A stretch of 64,000 nt of DNA from Paenibacillus tyrphae (lineage in GTDB: Bacteria > Bacillota > Bacilli > Paenibacillales > NBRC-103111). The notes below the pieces were generated by a model. That model was not told the DNA's origin, did no database searches, and was given only the letters and a program-made list of their open reading frames with translations. Below are positions 7,906-15,835 of the stretch, piece by piece (positions within the stretch are counted from its first letter, which is position 1; the number at the start of each line of letters is the position of its first letter). Both the position numbers and the translations under genes were made by a program. Location of the stretch: NCBI RefSeq assembly GCF_027925525.1, contig NZ_BSDJ01000034.1, forward strand, positions 23,666 through 87,665, written 5' to 3'.

Positions 7906-8640
7906 ATGATCCAAACGTATTTCAATCATATCCGGCACATGCTGAACCAAGTGGAAACGACCGAAACGGACGCGATGCGGCAGGCTGCGGAACGGACGGC
8001 CGACTGCATCATTGGCGGAGGCGTCGTTCATTTGTTCGGATGCGGACACTCGCATATTTTGACGGAGGAAGTGTTCTATCGTGCGGGCGGTCTGGTCCCG
8101 ATCCGGCCGATTTTTGTGGAGCCGCTCATGCTGCACGAAGGGGCGGTCCGCTCCTCGGAGCTGGAAAGACAGAACGGACTGGCCCGTACGTTTATGGAGG
8201 AGCAGGACATCCGTCCCGGCGAAGTCGCTTTCGTGCTGTCCACCTCCGGGCGAAATCCGGTTCCGGTCGATGTCGTGCTGGCGGCGAAGGAAAAAGGCGC
8301 ATTTACGATCGGCATCACCTCTCTGGAATATTCGCAGAGCCAGCCTTCGCGGCATACGAGCGGCAAGCATCTGTACGATGCCGCGGACTTGGTCCTTAAC
8401 AATTATGCGGTCAAAGGCGATGCGGTGTTGAACCATCCGGACGTTCCGATCCCGTTCACCCCGACATCCACGGTAATCGGAGCGGCGCTGCTCAATGCCG
8501 TGCTGGCTTCGGCCATCGAACGGATTGCGGAGCGAGGGTTCCAGCCGCCGGTTTTCCTAAGCGGCAACATTGACGGGGCCGACCGCCACAATGCCGTCCT
8601 GATCGAACGGTACAAGGAACGCATTCCGCTTTTGAACTAA
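7906..8640 (+). CDS. SIS-domain sugar isomerase-like protein (UPF0309 type)
   Basis: A 244-residue protein with one SIS (sugar isomerase) fold: GGGVVHLFGCGHSHILTEE is the first phosphosugar-binding loop and FVLSTSGRNPVPVDVVLAA the second. UPF0309 proteins are uncharacterised SIS proteins of this length. A role as isomerase or aldolase-like enzyme on the PTS product is inferred from the operon. I start at ATG 7906 behind CAGGTGAAGG; the in-frame GTG at 7894 is part of that ribosome site. Confidence 0.85.
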   Translation: MIQTYFNHIRHMLNQVETTETDAMRQAAERTADCIIGGGVVHLFGCGHSHILTEEVFYRAGGLVPIRPIFVEPLMLHEGAVRSSELERQNGLARTFMEEQDIRPGEVAFVLSTSGRNPVPVDVVLAAKEKGAFTIGITSLEYSQSQPSRHTSGKHLYDAADLVLNNYAVKGDAVLNHPDVPIPFTPTSTVIGAALLNAVLASAIERIAERGFQPPVFLSGNIDGADRHNAVLIERYKERIPLLN

Positions 8641-8689
8641 TTGATATCCTATTAAATATATAAACATTATAGGTTAGGAGGCATGCCGA

Positions 8690-8959
8690 ATGGTGGCAAA
8701 AGATATAATCATACGAAACGAACAAGGCTTTCACGTCCGGCCGGCCCAGCTGTTCGTAGACAAGGCTAACGAGTTTCGCTCGGACCTCAAGGTGCGTAGC
8801 GAAAGCGGCGAAGAAGCCGACGGGAAAAGTATGCTGGACCTGATGACCCTTGGGCTGGAGAAAGGCGCCCGCATCGTGTTGGAAGCAAGCGGTGAGGACG
8901 AGCAGGAATGCCTGCAGGCGTTGGCGGAGCTGATCGAAAGCAAGTTCGGTGAAACGTGA
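8690..8959 (+). CDS. HPr-family phosphocarrier protein
   Basis: An 89-residue HPr paralogue. GFHVRPAQ contains His-15, the residue phosphorylated by enzyme I, and GKSMLDLM contains Ser-47 at the HPr-kinase position, so both modes of phosphorylation look possible. It is not Crh, which lacks the histidine. Its place between the SIS gene and an enzyme I gene in a sugar operon indicates a dedicated carrier rather than the housekeeping ptsH. Ribosome site TTAGGAGGC before ATG 8690. The stop overlaps the enzyme I start. Confidence 0.93.
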   Translation: MVAKDIIIRNEQGFHVRPAQLFVDKANEFRSDLKVRSESGEEADGKSMLDLMTLGLEKGARIVLEASGEDEQECLQALAELIESKFGET

Positions 8960-10704
8960 TGAGGGAGCAGCGGATTTCAGGCATTGGCGTATCGGAAGGC
9001 GTGCGGATCGGAAGCGCGCTGCGGTATTCGCCGGGAGCCGCAGCAGGCATGGAACTGGAGCGCGAAAGTATCGGTCCTGACGAAGTGGCAGCGGAAACGG
9101 CAAAGCTGCGGCAGGCGAAGGAGGCCTGCGCGGCGGAGCTGCAAGCAATGGTGGAGCGGACGAAGCGGACGCTCGGGGAAGACAAAGCCGGAATTATTGC
9201 GGGCCAGCTGCGGTTTCTCGACGATCCCAAGTTTTATCCGGCGATGGAACGGAAGGTCGTAGAGCTGCATATATCGTCGGATCGGGCGGTCCGGGAGGTC
9301 ACCGAATTTTACGCGGCGCGGCTGGAAAGCATGGCAAACGAATATATGCGGGAACGCGCGGCGGATATCCGGGACATCGGGGGCCGCCTGCTGTCCAGCC
9401 TGCGCGGAGGGGCTGCGGTCCGACTCTCGGAGCTTCGCGAGCCCGTAATTCTCGTCGCCGACGATCTGGCGCCGTCGGATACGGTGCAGCTCGACCCGCG
9501 CGTTGTGCTGGCCTTCGTCACGCGGGTCGGTGGGAAGACGTCGCATACGGCGATTTTGGCCCGGTCGCTGGGCATTCCTGCGGTCGTCGGCGCGGGTGAT
9601 GCGTTGGACGCCGTCCGAGACGGCGAGACATTGGTCGTCGACGGAAGCGCAGGTCTGTGCGTCCGCAACCCGGAGGACGCTTACCTCCGGGAGGCGGCGG
9701 AGCTGCAGAAGCAGGAGCGTGCGCTTAGGGACGAGCTTGAGGCGTTCCGCTCCCGCCCGGCGGTAACCGCGGACGGGCGGCGGGTGGAGCTGGCCGCCAA
9801 TATCGGCACCGTTCCCGAGGCCGAGGCGGCTGCGGAAGCGGGTGCGGACGGCATCGGGCTGTACCGGACGGAGTTTCTGTTCATGGGTGCGTCGCGGCTT
9901 CCGGACGAAGAAGCGCAATATGCCGCATACCGGCGTGTCGCGGAAGCGATGGCGGACCGTCCAGTCATCATCCGTACGTTAGACATCGGCGGGGACAAGG
10001 AGCTTCCGGCGCTGGAGCTGCCCAAGGAGACGAACCCGTTTCTCGGCTACCGCGCCATCCGGATCGGCCTCGATCGTCCCGAGCTGCTGAGAACGCAGCT
10101 CAGAGCGATTTTGCGGGCAAGCGCGCATGGCCGCGTCAAGATCATGTTTCCGATGATCTCCAGTATGGACGAATGGAGAAAGGCGAGAGGGGCAGCGCAC
10201 GAGGCGATGGAGGAGTTGCGCCGCGAGGGCGTCGATTTCGACCGGAATATCGAGCTGGGCATCATGGTCGAGGTTCCGTCTACGGCGGTGATGGCCGACA
10301 GCTTTGCGTACGAGGTCGATTTCTTCAGCATCGGGACGAACGATCTCGTCCAGTACACGCTGGCCGTCGACCGGATGAACGAGAAGGTTGCGGAGCTGTA
10401 CGATTATTTCCACCCGGCGGTGCTGGAGCTGATTCGCCGGGTGATCGAAGCCGCCCATCGGCACGGCAAGTGGACGGGGATGTGCGGCGGCATGGCCGGC
10501 GATCCGCTGGCGGCGCCGCTCCTGCTCGGGCTCGGTCTCGACGAGTGGAGCATGGAAGCGGGAGCGCTGCCGAAGGTGAAGCGCGCGCTCGCCCAACTGA
10601 ACGCCGAGACGTGCCGGGAGCGGGCGCAGCAGTGGCTGCAGCTTGCTACCGCGGCCGAAGTGCGAAGCGAGCTGGAGCGTTTCCGGGCGGAGTTGGAGGA
10701 CTGA
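8959..10704 (+). CDS. PTS enzyme I (phosphoenolpyruvate-protein phosphotransferase)
   Basis: A 581-residue enzyme I that loads phosphate from PEP onto HPr. The phosphohistidine motif GGKTSHTAILARS has its His near 196. The PEP-binding barrel has GLYRTEFLFM, the GVMVEVPS-like IMVEVPSTAVMAD, FFSIGTNDLVQYTLA and the catalytic cysteine in WTGMCGGMAGD. Full length for the family, with no extra GAF domain, so it is PtsI-like rather than PtsP-like. TGATG overlap with the HPr gene; GTG 8956 is an alternative start. Last gene of the operon. A second enzyme I beyond the general one is unusual. Confidence 0.94.
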   Translation: MREQRISGIGVSEGVRIGSALRYSPGAAAGMELERESIGPDEVAAETAKLRQAKEACAAELQAMVERTKRTLGEDKAGIIAGQLRFLDDPKFYPAMERKVVELHISSDRAVREVTEFYAARLESMANEYMRERAADIRDIGGRLLSSLRGGAAVRLSELREPVILVADDLAPSDTVQLDPRVVLAFVTRVGGKTSHTAILARSLGIPAVVGAGDALDAVRDGETLVVDGSAGLCVRNPEDAYLREAAELQKQERALRDELEAFRSRPAVTADGRRVELAANIGTVPEAEAAAEAGADGIGLYRTEFLFMGASRLPDEEAQYAAYRRVAEAMADRPVIIRTLDIGGDKELPALELPKETNPFLGYRAIRIGLDRPELLRTQLRAILRASAHGRVKIMFPMISSMDEWRKARGAAHEAMEELRREGVDFDRNIELGIMVEVPSTAVMADSFAYEVDFFSIGTNDLVQYTLAVDRMNEKVAELYDYFHPAVLELIRRVIEAAHRHGKWTGMCGGMAGDPLAAPLLLGLGLDEWSMEAGALPKVKRALAQLNAETCRERAQQWLQLATAAEVRSELERFRAELED

Positions 10705-10730
10705 GCGCCCGCTTGTTGTGAAAATAGTTT

Positions 10731-10776
10731 GAGGACGTATCCCAAGCTGCGAAAATGCGCGGGAACGTCCTCTTTT
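10731..10776 (+). terminator. Terminator of the PTS operon
   Basis: GAGGACGT (10731-10738) pairs perfectly with ACGTCCTC (10765-10772) and is followed by TTTT. It lies 27 bases after the enzyme I stop codon. Confidence 0.85.
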
Positions 10777-10798
10777 AATATCTGAAATAGAAAAAATG

Positions 10799-11593
10799 TT
10801 AAAAAATAGTCGGCACCATTCCTCCATCCATACGGATTGGAGAACCTTTAAATGCGGAGGCATAAGGACTGCATACAAATGCAGCTAGTCTACCTATTTC
10901 AATAGGCTTGATAAATCGTTGAATCTCAGATTGAGGCAGGTTTGTCGTCATAAATTTTTTCTCTTTCTCCGAAAAAGTCAGATCTTCATTGGGGTACATA
11001 CCTTCAATGATTTGATACACATTTTCGGAGAGTGTAGGTCCTGGCAGAATCGTATTGACTGTAACTTCTGTTCCTACTGTTAATTTGGATAAGCTTTTGG
11101 ACAATGATAACAGCATGGATTTTGTCATACAATACTGGGGCATTTGTCCCGAAGGCATAATGGCTTCTTCGCTCGCAATAAAGATAATGCGGCCGTAATC
11201 ATTTTTCAGCATTTTAGGTAAATAAAATTTGGATAGCCCGTTTGCCGCAAGAACATTCGTACGGAAGTATTTTTCCCATACTTCGTCGTCTACGTCCTCA
11301 TATTGCATAATTTCGTAAATCCCCATATTGTTAACTAAAATATCAACGTTGGGGAATTTTTCAAATAAAGCTTCTCTTTGTTGAATATCCACAATATCGG
11401 CTGCGGCATTTTGAGGAGAAGTAGCCGGAAAATTCGACTTCATTTCATCTACAACTCGTTCGACCTCTTCATAATTTCGTCCGTTAATTAGTACATGAAC
11501 ACCTTCTTTGGCAAGTTCAATGGCAATTGCTTTACCTATACCTTTCGTTGATCCTGTAACTAAAGCCGTTTTATTGTTTAATCCCATATCCAT
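10799..11593 (-). CDS. SDR family NAD(P)-dependent oxidoreductase
   Basis: Classical short-chain dehydrogenase of 264 residues: cofactor loop TGSTKGIG (14-20), NNMG (88-91), catalytic Ser-141, and YCMTK with Tyr-154 and Lys-158. The length and C-terminal GSPIRMDGGMV are typical of 3-oxoacyl-reductase-like SDRs; the substrate cannot be read. AAGGAG lies 9 bases upstream of the ATG. It follows the AraC-type regulator on the same strand with a 40-base gap, so the two may be co-transcribed. The coding is more AT-rich than the PTS operon, hinting at a separate origin. Confidence 0.9.
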   Translation of the reverse strand: MDMGLNNKTALVTGSTKGIGKAIAIELAKEGVHVLINGRNYEEVERVVDEMKSNFPATSPQNAAADIVDIQQREALFEKFPNVDILVNNMGIYEIMQYEDVDDEVWEKYFRTNVLAANGLSKFYLPKMLKNDYGRIIFIASEEAIMPSGQMPQYCMTKSMLLSLSKSLSKLTVGTEVTVNTILPGPTLSENVYQIIEGMYPNEDLTFSEKEKKFMTTNLPQSEIQRFIKPIEIGRLAAFVCSPYASAFKGSPIRMDGGMVPTIF

Positions 11594-11633
11594 AGAACAT
11601 TTCTCCTTTTCAGCTACTTTAGAATTGGTTTAG

Positions 11634-12644
11634 CTAGTTCGTACGTAAATGTTCGTTCCGCCAACTAGAAGGTGTATCGCCTTCCCAGAGGCGAAAGGCG
11701 CGGTAGAACGAGTTCTGGTCTTCAAATCCAATCAAGAAAGCCACTTCTTTAATATCGAGCGAGGGGTCTGCCAAGTACTCTCGTGCCTGCTCATGTCTAG
11801 CTTGGGTCAACAGATGCTTGAAGCTCGTATTTTCGTCAGTAAGCCGGCGCTGCAAGGTACGATCGCTCATACCCAACTCCTTCGCGACAGTCCGAATATC
11901 GGGACGCCCTCCGGTAAGGCTGCGTTTCATGACCCATTTGACCGTCTCGGTAATGGAGCGACTGCGCTGCTGTTCATCCAACGATCGGTCCAGAGCGGGG
12001 GTCAGGATCTCCAGCAACTCTTCGTTGTACGTGACAAAGGGGCGGTCCAGATCTTTTCGATGCAGCGTCAACCGGTTACATTCTGCGCCAATCCGGATAG
12101 GGCAGCCGAAGTAAGCTTCAAGAGTCTGTACATCGCCCATGGAGTGCGAGAATTCGACGAACCGTGCCGTCAAAGGTTGACCTGTGCCCCGGCGCCCAAG
12201 CTCCAGAAGATAGGCCAGCGTGATCCCAACCAGCAGCGGCGGGCCGGGTTGCTCGGCATCCAGCCATTCCAGTTCGATTGTACAGCGCTCGCCCTCCTCG
12301 GTGATACGTAAGCTTTCAGGGGGACATAGTTGTTTGTACCGAGCCATTCGGTTGAGAGCGTCGCGGTAGTCACGAGCGTGGTAAGTCGCCAAGACGGCTG
12401 GCGGGTACTTTGCTGTTTCAAAGACGGTCACAAGCTTGACGATTCCTTTGGCCGTGTCACCAATGAGGTCGGAATAAGCTTGCCAGATCGCGAAATATTG
12501 AGCGGTGGTGACTGCCAGTTCAGTAATAATGGTGAGCGGCAGTCGTGCTATGCGAGCTACGTCGTGGGCGGCAATCCCTAATTGATGTAATCCTGCCCAA
12601 AATCCCGGCGGGATTTTAATTCGGTCAGAGGAATGAGACTTCAT
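11634..12644 (-). CDS. AraC family transcriptional regulator, OruR-like
   Basis: A 336-residue protein with an N-terminal ligand-sensing domain of the arabinose-binding type (PF12625-like, ~20-200) and a C-terminal double HTH from about 245. The second helix region AREYLADPSLDIKEVAFLIGFEDQNSFYRAFRLWEG is the AraC signature. This two-domain form usually activates adjacent catabolic genes. The SDR 40 bases downstream is the obvious candidate, either as co-operonic partner or target. The start at 12644 is the first Met of the open frame; the ribosome site (AAAGGAGGCCC) is good. Confidence 0.88.
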   Translation of the reverse strand: MKSHSSDRIKIPPGFWAGLHQLGIAAHDVARIARLPLTIITELAVTTAQYFAIWQAYSDLIGDTAKGIVKLVTVFETAKYPPAVLATYHARDYRDALNRMARYKQLCPPESLRITEEGERCTIELEWLDAEQPGPPLLVGITLAYLLELGRRGTGQPLTARFVEFSHSMGDVQTLEAYFGCPIRIGAECNRLTLHRKDLDRPFVTYNEELLEILTPALDRSLDEQQRSRSITETVKWVMKRSLTGGRPDIRTVAKELGMSDRTLQRRLTDENTSFKHLLTQARHEQAREYLADPSLDIKEVAFLIGFEDQNSFYRAFRLWEGDTPSSWRNEHLRTN

Positions 12645-12795
12645 ATATATGGGCCTCCTTTGGTTGCTTGCATATTCGCTGGTTTTGGTTACGACCCGGT
12701 GTCCGGCCTAATTGAAGGGACAGCTATTATCGTACTTCCCCTAGGTCGCTCTGTAACTAGCGGAAGGCGACATTTTACTTGCCAATGACGCCAAA

Positions 12796-12826
12796 TCTTA
12801 AGTCCACCTAAGAATACTCTTAAGTC
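12796..12826. repeat. Direct repeat TCTTAAGTC x2, candidate AraC-type operator
   Basis: Two identical 9-mers TCTTAAGTC start at 12796 and 12818, 22 bp apart (about two helical turns), the arrangement in which AraC-family dimers usually bind. It lies 150 bp upstream of the AraC-family gene. Confidence 0.35.
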
Positions 12827-12942
12827 TATTAAGGTGTCTACCTTAACATACATGGAAAAGAAAGCCTGTTCGAGACGGTGGAGAACGTGCGCTAAGTTTT
12901 TTAAGATTGACAATTCGCAGTGGAGCAAGCTAAGATAATTGA

Positions 12943-12957
12943 TAGTAATAATTACGA
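12943..12957. promoter_or_regulatory. Upstream Zur-like box
   Basis: TAGTAAT-A-ATTACGA differs by one base from the Bacillus Zur 7-1-7 consensus TCGTAAT-N-ATTACGA. Its 13-mer GTAATAATTACGA recurs exactly, in inverse orientation, in the promoter-proximal box. Centre-to-centre distance is 105 bp, close to ten helical turns. Confidence 0.6.
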
Positions 12958-13037
12958 ATTAAGTATCGAAATTTGCTTCCAGACTTGCTGTAATGACATA
13001 GTTTAATCGAGGCGGGCCAATGAAGTATGTTTTAAGA

Positions 13038-13067
13038 TCGACCATAATCGTAATTATTACTTATAAA
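13038..13067 (+). promoter_or_regulatory. Promoter of the metal-import operon with Zur-like box in the spacer
   Basis: TCGTAAT-T-ATTACTT at 13048-13062 matches 12 of 14 positions of the Zur 7-1-7 consensus. It lies between a modest -35 (TCGACC, 13038-13043) and TATAAA (13062-13067), so bound repressor would block RNA polymerase. The distinction from Fur (TGATAAT) and PerR (TTATAAT) boxes rests on the CG in the half-site. Confidence 0.6.
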
Positions 13068-13100
13068 TTATCGATCCCGGCAGCTTAGAAAGTGGTGAGC

Positions 13101-14033
13101 ATGATAGCTTATTTTTTGCGGCGGGTGTTGCATATGATTCCGGTATTCCTCGGTGTCACTTGCATAACCTTCGCGCTCATGAATTTGACCCCGGGCGATC
13201 CCGCTGAAATTATGCTGCGGGGAACATCGGGCGTGCAGCCTTCGCCAGAAGCGATCGATGCGGCCAGAGAAGCGATGGGGTTGAACGATCCCGTGTACAA
13301 ACAGTACGCGGCTTGGTTATGGCGTGTGGTTCATCTGGATCTCGGCCGTTCATACAGCAGCAATCTCCCGGTTTGGCAGGAGCTGACGGACAGACTTCCG
13401 GCAACGCTGCTGCTCGGGATGTGGGCGCTTGCGGCGATGCTGGCCATCTCGCTTCCGCTTGGAATCGGTTCGGCGCTATATCCGCATTCGTGGGTGGACC
13501 GTTTGGCAAGAGTCGTCGCGATGCTGAGTATTTCGATGCCGGGCTATTGGCTCGGTCTGCTGCTTGTGTATTACGGCTCGGTCAAGCTGAAGCTGTTTCC
13601 GGTCATGGGCATGGACGGGTTCCGGAGTGTAGTGCTGCCTGCGCTCACGCTGGGGATCGGGATGGCAGGCAACTATATCCGGGTGATTCGCTCCGGTCTG
13701 CTGGATGTGCTTGGCACCAGTTACATCAAGGCGGCACGGGCCAAAGGCTTGCAGGAAAGCCTCGTCATCGGACGGCATGCCGCAGTCAATGCGCTGCTTC
13801 CGGTGATGACGATGCTGGGCATCAACATCGGGGGGCTGCTCGGCGGATCGGTGATCGTCGAGACGATTTTTTCTTGGCCGGGTATCGGCAAATTTGCCGT
13901 CGATGCGATTTTTAAAAAGGATTTTATTGTCATTCAGGGGTATGTGCTGCTGATGGCCGTATTCGTCGTCAGCGTCAATCTGGCCGTCGATTTGTGCTAC
14001 CGGATGATCGACCCGAGAATCCGGCTGCGCTGA
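13101..14033 (+). CDS. ABC transporter permease, NikB/CntB-like
   Basis: Integral membrane permease of the dipeptide/nickel family, about 310 residues. Six hydrophobic segments; the N-terminal signature RRVLHMIPVFLGVTCITFALMNLTPGDPAE and the EAA loop (YIKAARAKGL) contact the ATPases. With the next four genes it makes a complete importer. The Zur-like promoter points to zinc, nickel or cobalt, or a metallophore complex, rather than peptides. Starts possible at GTG 13092, GTG 13095 or ATG 13101; I use the ATG, and the ribosome site is weak for all three. Confidence 0.9.
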   Translation: MIAYFLRRVLHMIPVFLGVTCITFALMNLTPGDPAEIMLRGTSGVQPSPEAIDAAREAMGLNDPVYKQYAAWLWRVVHLDLGRSYSSNLPVWQELTDRLPATLLLGMWALAAMLAISLPLGIGSALYPHSWVDRLARVVAMLSISMPGYWLGLLLVYYGSVKLKLFPVMGMDGFRSVVLPALTLGIGMAGNYIRVIRSGLLDVLGTSYIKAARAKGLQESLVIGRHAAVNALLPVMTMLGINIGGLLGGSVIVETIFSWPGIGKFAVDAIFKKDFIVIQGYVLLMAVFVVSVNLAVDLCYRMIDPRIRLR

Positions 14034-14091
14034 GCAGCAACGCGCGGAGAAGCGGCCTATGCAAAAAAGAAACGAAAGGAGAGCATCCGGC

Positions 14092-14913
14092 ATGAAACGG
14101 GGGCGCAAAATTCCGGGCAATGCCGCAATTTGGATCGGCGGGCTGATCGTGATCGGTTTTATCGCGGTCGGCATCTTTGCGCCGCACATCGCACCCTGGG
14201 ACCCGCTGAAGGTAAATCTGGACATGAAGCTGACCGGACCTTCAGCGAATTACCTTTTCGGCACGGATCAAATGGGGCGGGACATTCTCTCCCGTCTGAT
14301 GTACGGAACGCGCACCTCGCTGTTTTATTCCGTCGCCGTGCTGGGCGCGATGCTTGCGGTCTCCGTGCCGGTCGGAATCGTCGCCGGTTACGTCGGCGGT
14401 AAAGTCGATCAGATCATCATGCGGTTTATCGATATTCTGCTCGCTTTTCCAAGTCTGATTCTGTCTCTGGCGATTACAGGCATGCTCGGGCCCGGCTTGC
14501 TTAACCTACTGCTGGCGTTCGCTTCCGTCTGGTGGACGAGCTACGCGCGCATTATACGGGGCATGGTGCTGCAGATCAAGGAAAAGGACTACATAACGGC
14601 GGCGCGGGCAGGCGGTGCGACGCACTTGCAGATTATGCTGCGTCATGTGTTGCCTCATGCAGTGAGCCCGATTATCGTGCTTGCTTCGGTGGAGATCGGG
14701 ACGATTATTTTGTCTGTGTCCGGCCTCTCGTTCCTCGGTCTCGGCGCACAGCCGCCGACTCCCGAATGGGGTGTGATGCTGAGCGATTCGCGGCCGTACA
14801 TGCAGACCGAGCCACAGTTGATGCTTTTTCCGGGACTGACTGTGATGATCGCCGTATTCGGCTTCAATCTGGTCGGGGAGGGGCTGCGGCGAATGCTGCG
14901 CGGCGCAGGATAA
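14092..14913 (+). CDS. ABC transporter permease, NikC/CntC-like
   Basis: Second permease of the importer, about 273 residues. Typical NikC/DppC features: an N-terminal helix after a basic start, then APWDPLKVN, FGTDQMGRDILSRLMYGTRTSL, and the EAA loop YITAARAGGATHLQIMLRHVLPHAVSPI. I use ATG 14092 behind AAAGGAG. The in-frame ATG at 14059, eleven codons upstream, also has a usable site (GGAGAAG) and cannot be excluded. Short gap to the preceding permease gene. Confidence 0.9.
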   Translation: MKRGRKIPGNAAIWIGGLIVIGFIAVGIFAPHIAPWDPLKVNLDMKLTGPSANYLFGTDQMGRDILSRLMYGTRTSLFYSVAVLGAMLAVSVPVGIVAGYVGGKVDQIIMRFIDILLAFPSLILSLAITGMLGPGLLNLLLAFASVWWTSYARIIRGMVLQIKEKDYITAARAGGATHLQIMLRHVLPHAVSPIIVLASVEIGTIILSVSGLSFLGLGAQPPTPEWGVMLSDSRPYMQTEPQLMLFPGLTVMIAVFGFNLVGEGLRRMLRGAG

Positions 14914-14964
14914 GCACGTAAACGTGAGGCAACAATACATGTCCTGAGCAAGGGGGGGATCGCG

Positions 14965-15801
14965 ATGTCGGTAACGATGCAAGAGACAGAAGCGCGAGTC
15001 AAACGGTGCCATACGCAGGAAGCGGCAGAAATCCCGGCGATCCTGCGTATCCATCGGCTGAGCATATCGTTTCATGCTCCAGTTGTGCGTGCCGTGGACG
15101 AAGTTAGTCTGGAGGTGAAGGAAGGGCGGATCGTCGCGCTCGTCGGGGAAAGCGGCAGCGGCAAAAGCACGCTGGCCCAAGCCGTGCCCGGCCTGCTCGA
15201 CCCTCGCCGGCATACCGCCGACGGGGAAATTTGGCTGGACGGCACGGACCTCCGCCGGCTGTCCGTGAGGGAACTGCGCCGGTACCGAGGCAGCTCGGTG
15301 GCGATGATTTTTCAGGACCCGGCGAATGCGCTGAATCCGGTTCTGACGATCGGCAGACAGCTGATCGAAACCATCCGGCGGCACCGGAAAGTGCAAGGGG
15401 CCGAGGCCAAGAAACTGGCCGTCGACCAGCTGTGCCGGGCAGGGCTGCCGAAGCCGGAGACGCTGCTGCGGAGGTTTCCTTTTCAGCTGTCCGGGGGCAT
15501 GTGCCAGCGCGTGATGATCGCTATCGCCCTGGCCTCCGGAGCCAAGCTGCTAATCGCCGACGAGCCGACGACCGCGCTCGATGTCACGGTTCAGGCGCAA
15601 ATTTTGCAGGAGCTTGACCGGCTTAGGAGGGAGACCGGCATGGGGATCTTGCTTATTACCCACGACTTGGGCGTCGTGGCCGAAATCGCCGACGAGGTCT
15701 ATGTCATGAAAGGAGGGCGGATCGTCGAATCGGGCCATGTGTTCGAAATATTTGCCCATCCGCGGCATGCCTACACCAGAGAATTGCTTGAAAGCAGGTA
15801 A
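14965..15801 (+). CDS. ABC transporter ATP-binding protein, NikD/CntD-like
   Basis: First ATPase of the importer, 278 residues. Walker A GESGSGKST, signature LSGGMCQRV, Walker B LLIADEPTTALD and switch His in LLITHDLGVV are intact. The C-terminus is short: it lacks most of the oligopeptide-type tail, including the usual cysteine-containing region found in the partner ATPase. AAGGGGGGG ribosome site before ATG 14965. Followed after about 35 bases by the second ATPase gene. Confidence 0.92.
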   Translation: MSVTMQETEARVKRCHTQEAAEIPAILRIHRLSISFHAPVVRAVDEVSLEVKEGRIVALVGESGSGKSTLAQAVPGLLDPRRHTADGEIWLDGTDLRRLSVRELRRYRGSSVAMIFQDPANALNPVLTIGRQLIETIRRHRKVQGAEAKKLAVDQLCRAGLPKPETLLRRFPFQLSGGMCQRVMIAIALASGAKLLIADEPTTALDVTVQAQILQELDRLRRETGMGILLITHDLGVVAEIADEVYVMKGGRIVESGHVFEIFAHPRHAYTRELLESR

Positions 15802-15835
15802 ACGGGGGGAGCTTGGAAAGGGGGGCAGGACCGTT

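Larger units (their letters stand above)
12645..13037. other. Intergenic region between AraC regulator and metal-import operon
   Basis: No convincing gene. It becomes AT-rich toward the right and contains a direct repeat (12796-12826) and an upstream Zur-like box (12943-12957), listed separately. A short minus-strand open frame at 12689-12928 has no family feature or ribosome site. Confidence 0.6.

Noticed and set aside
8690..8959. Crh rather than HPr
   Set aside because: The phosphorylatable His-15 is present, which Crh lacks.
12689..12928. Minus-strand 79-codon frame between the AraC gene and the metal-import operon
   Set aside because: No ribosome site and no family feature; it covers repeat and operator-like DNA.
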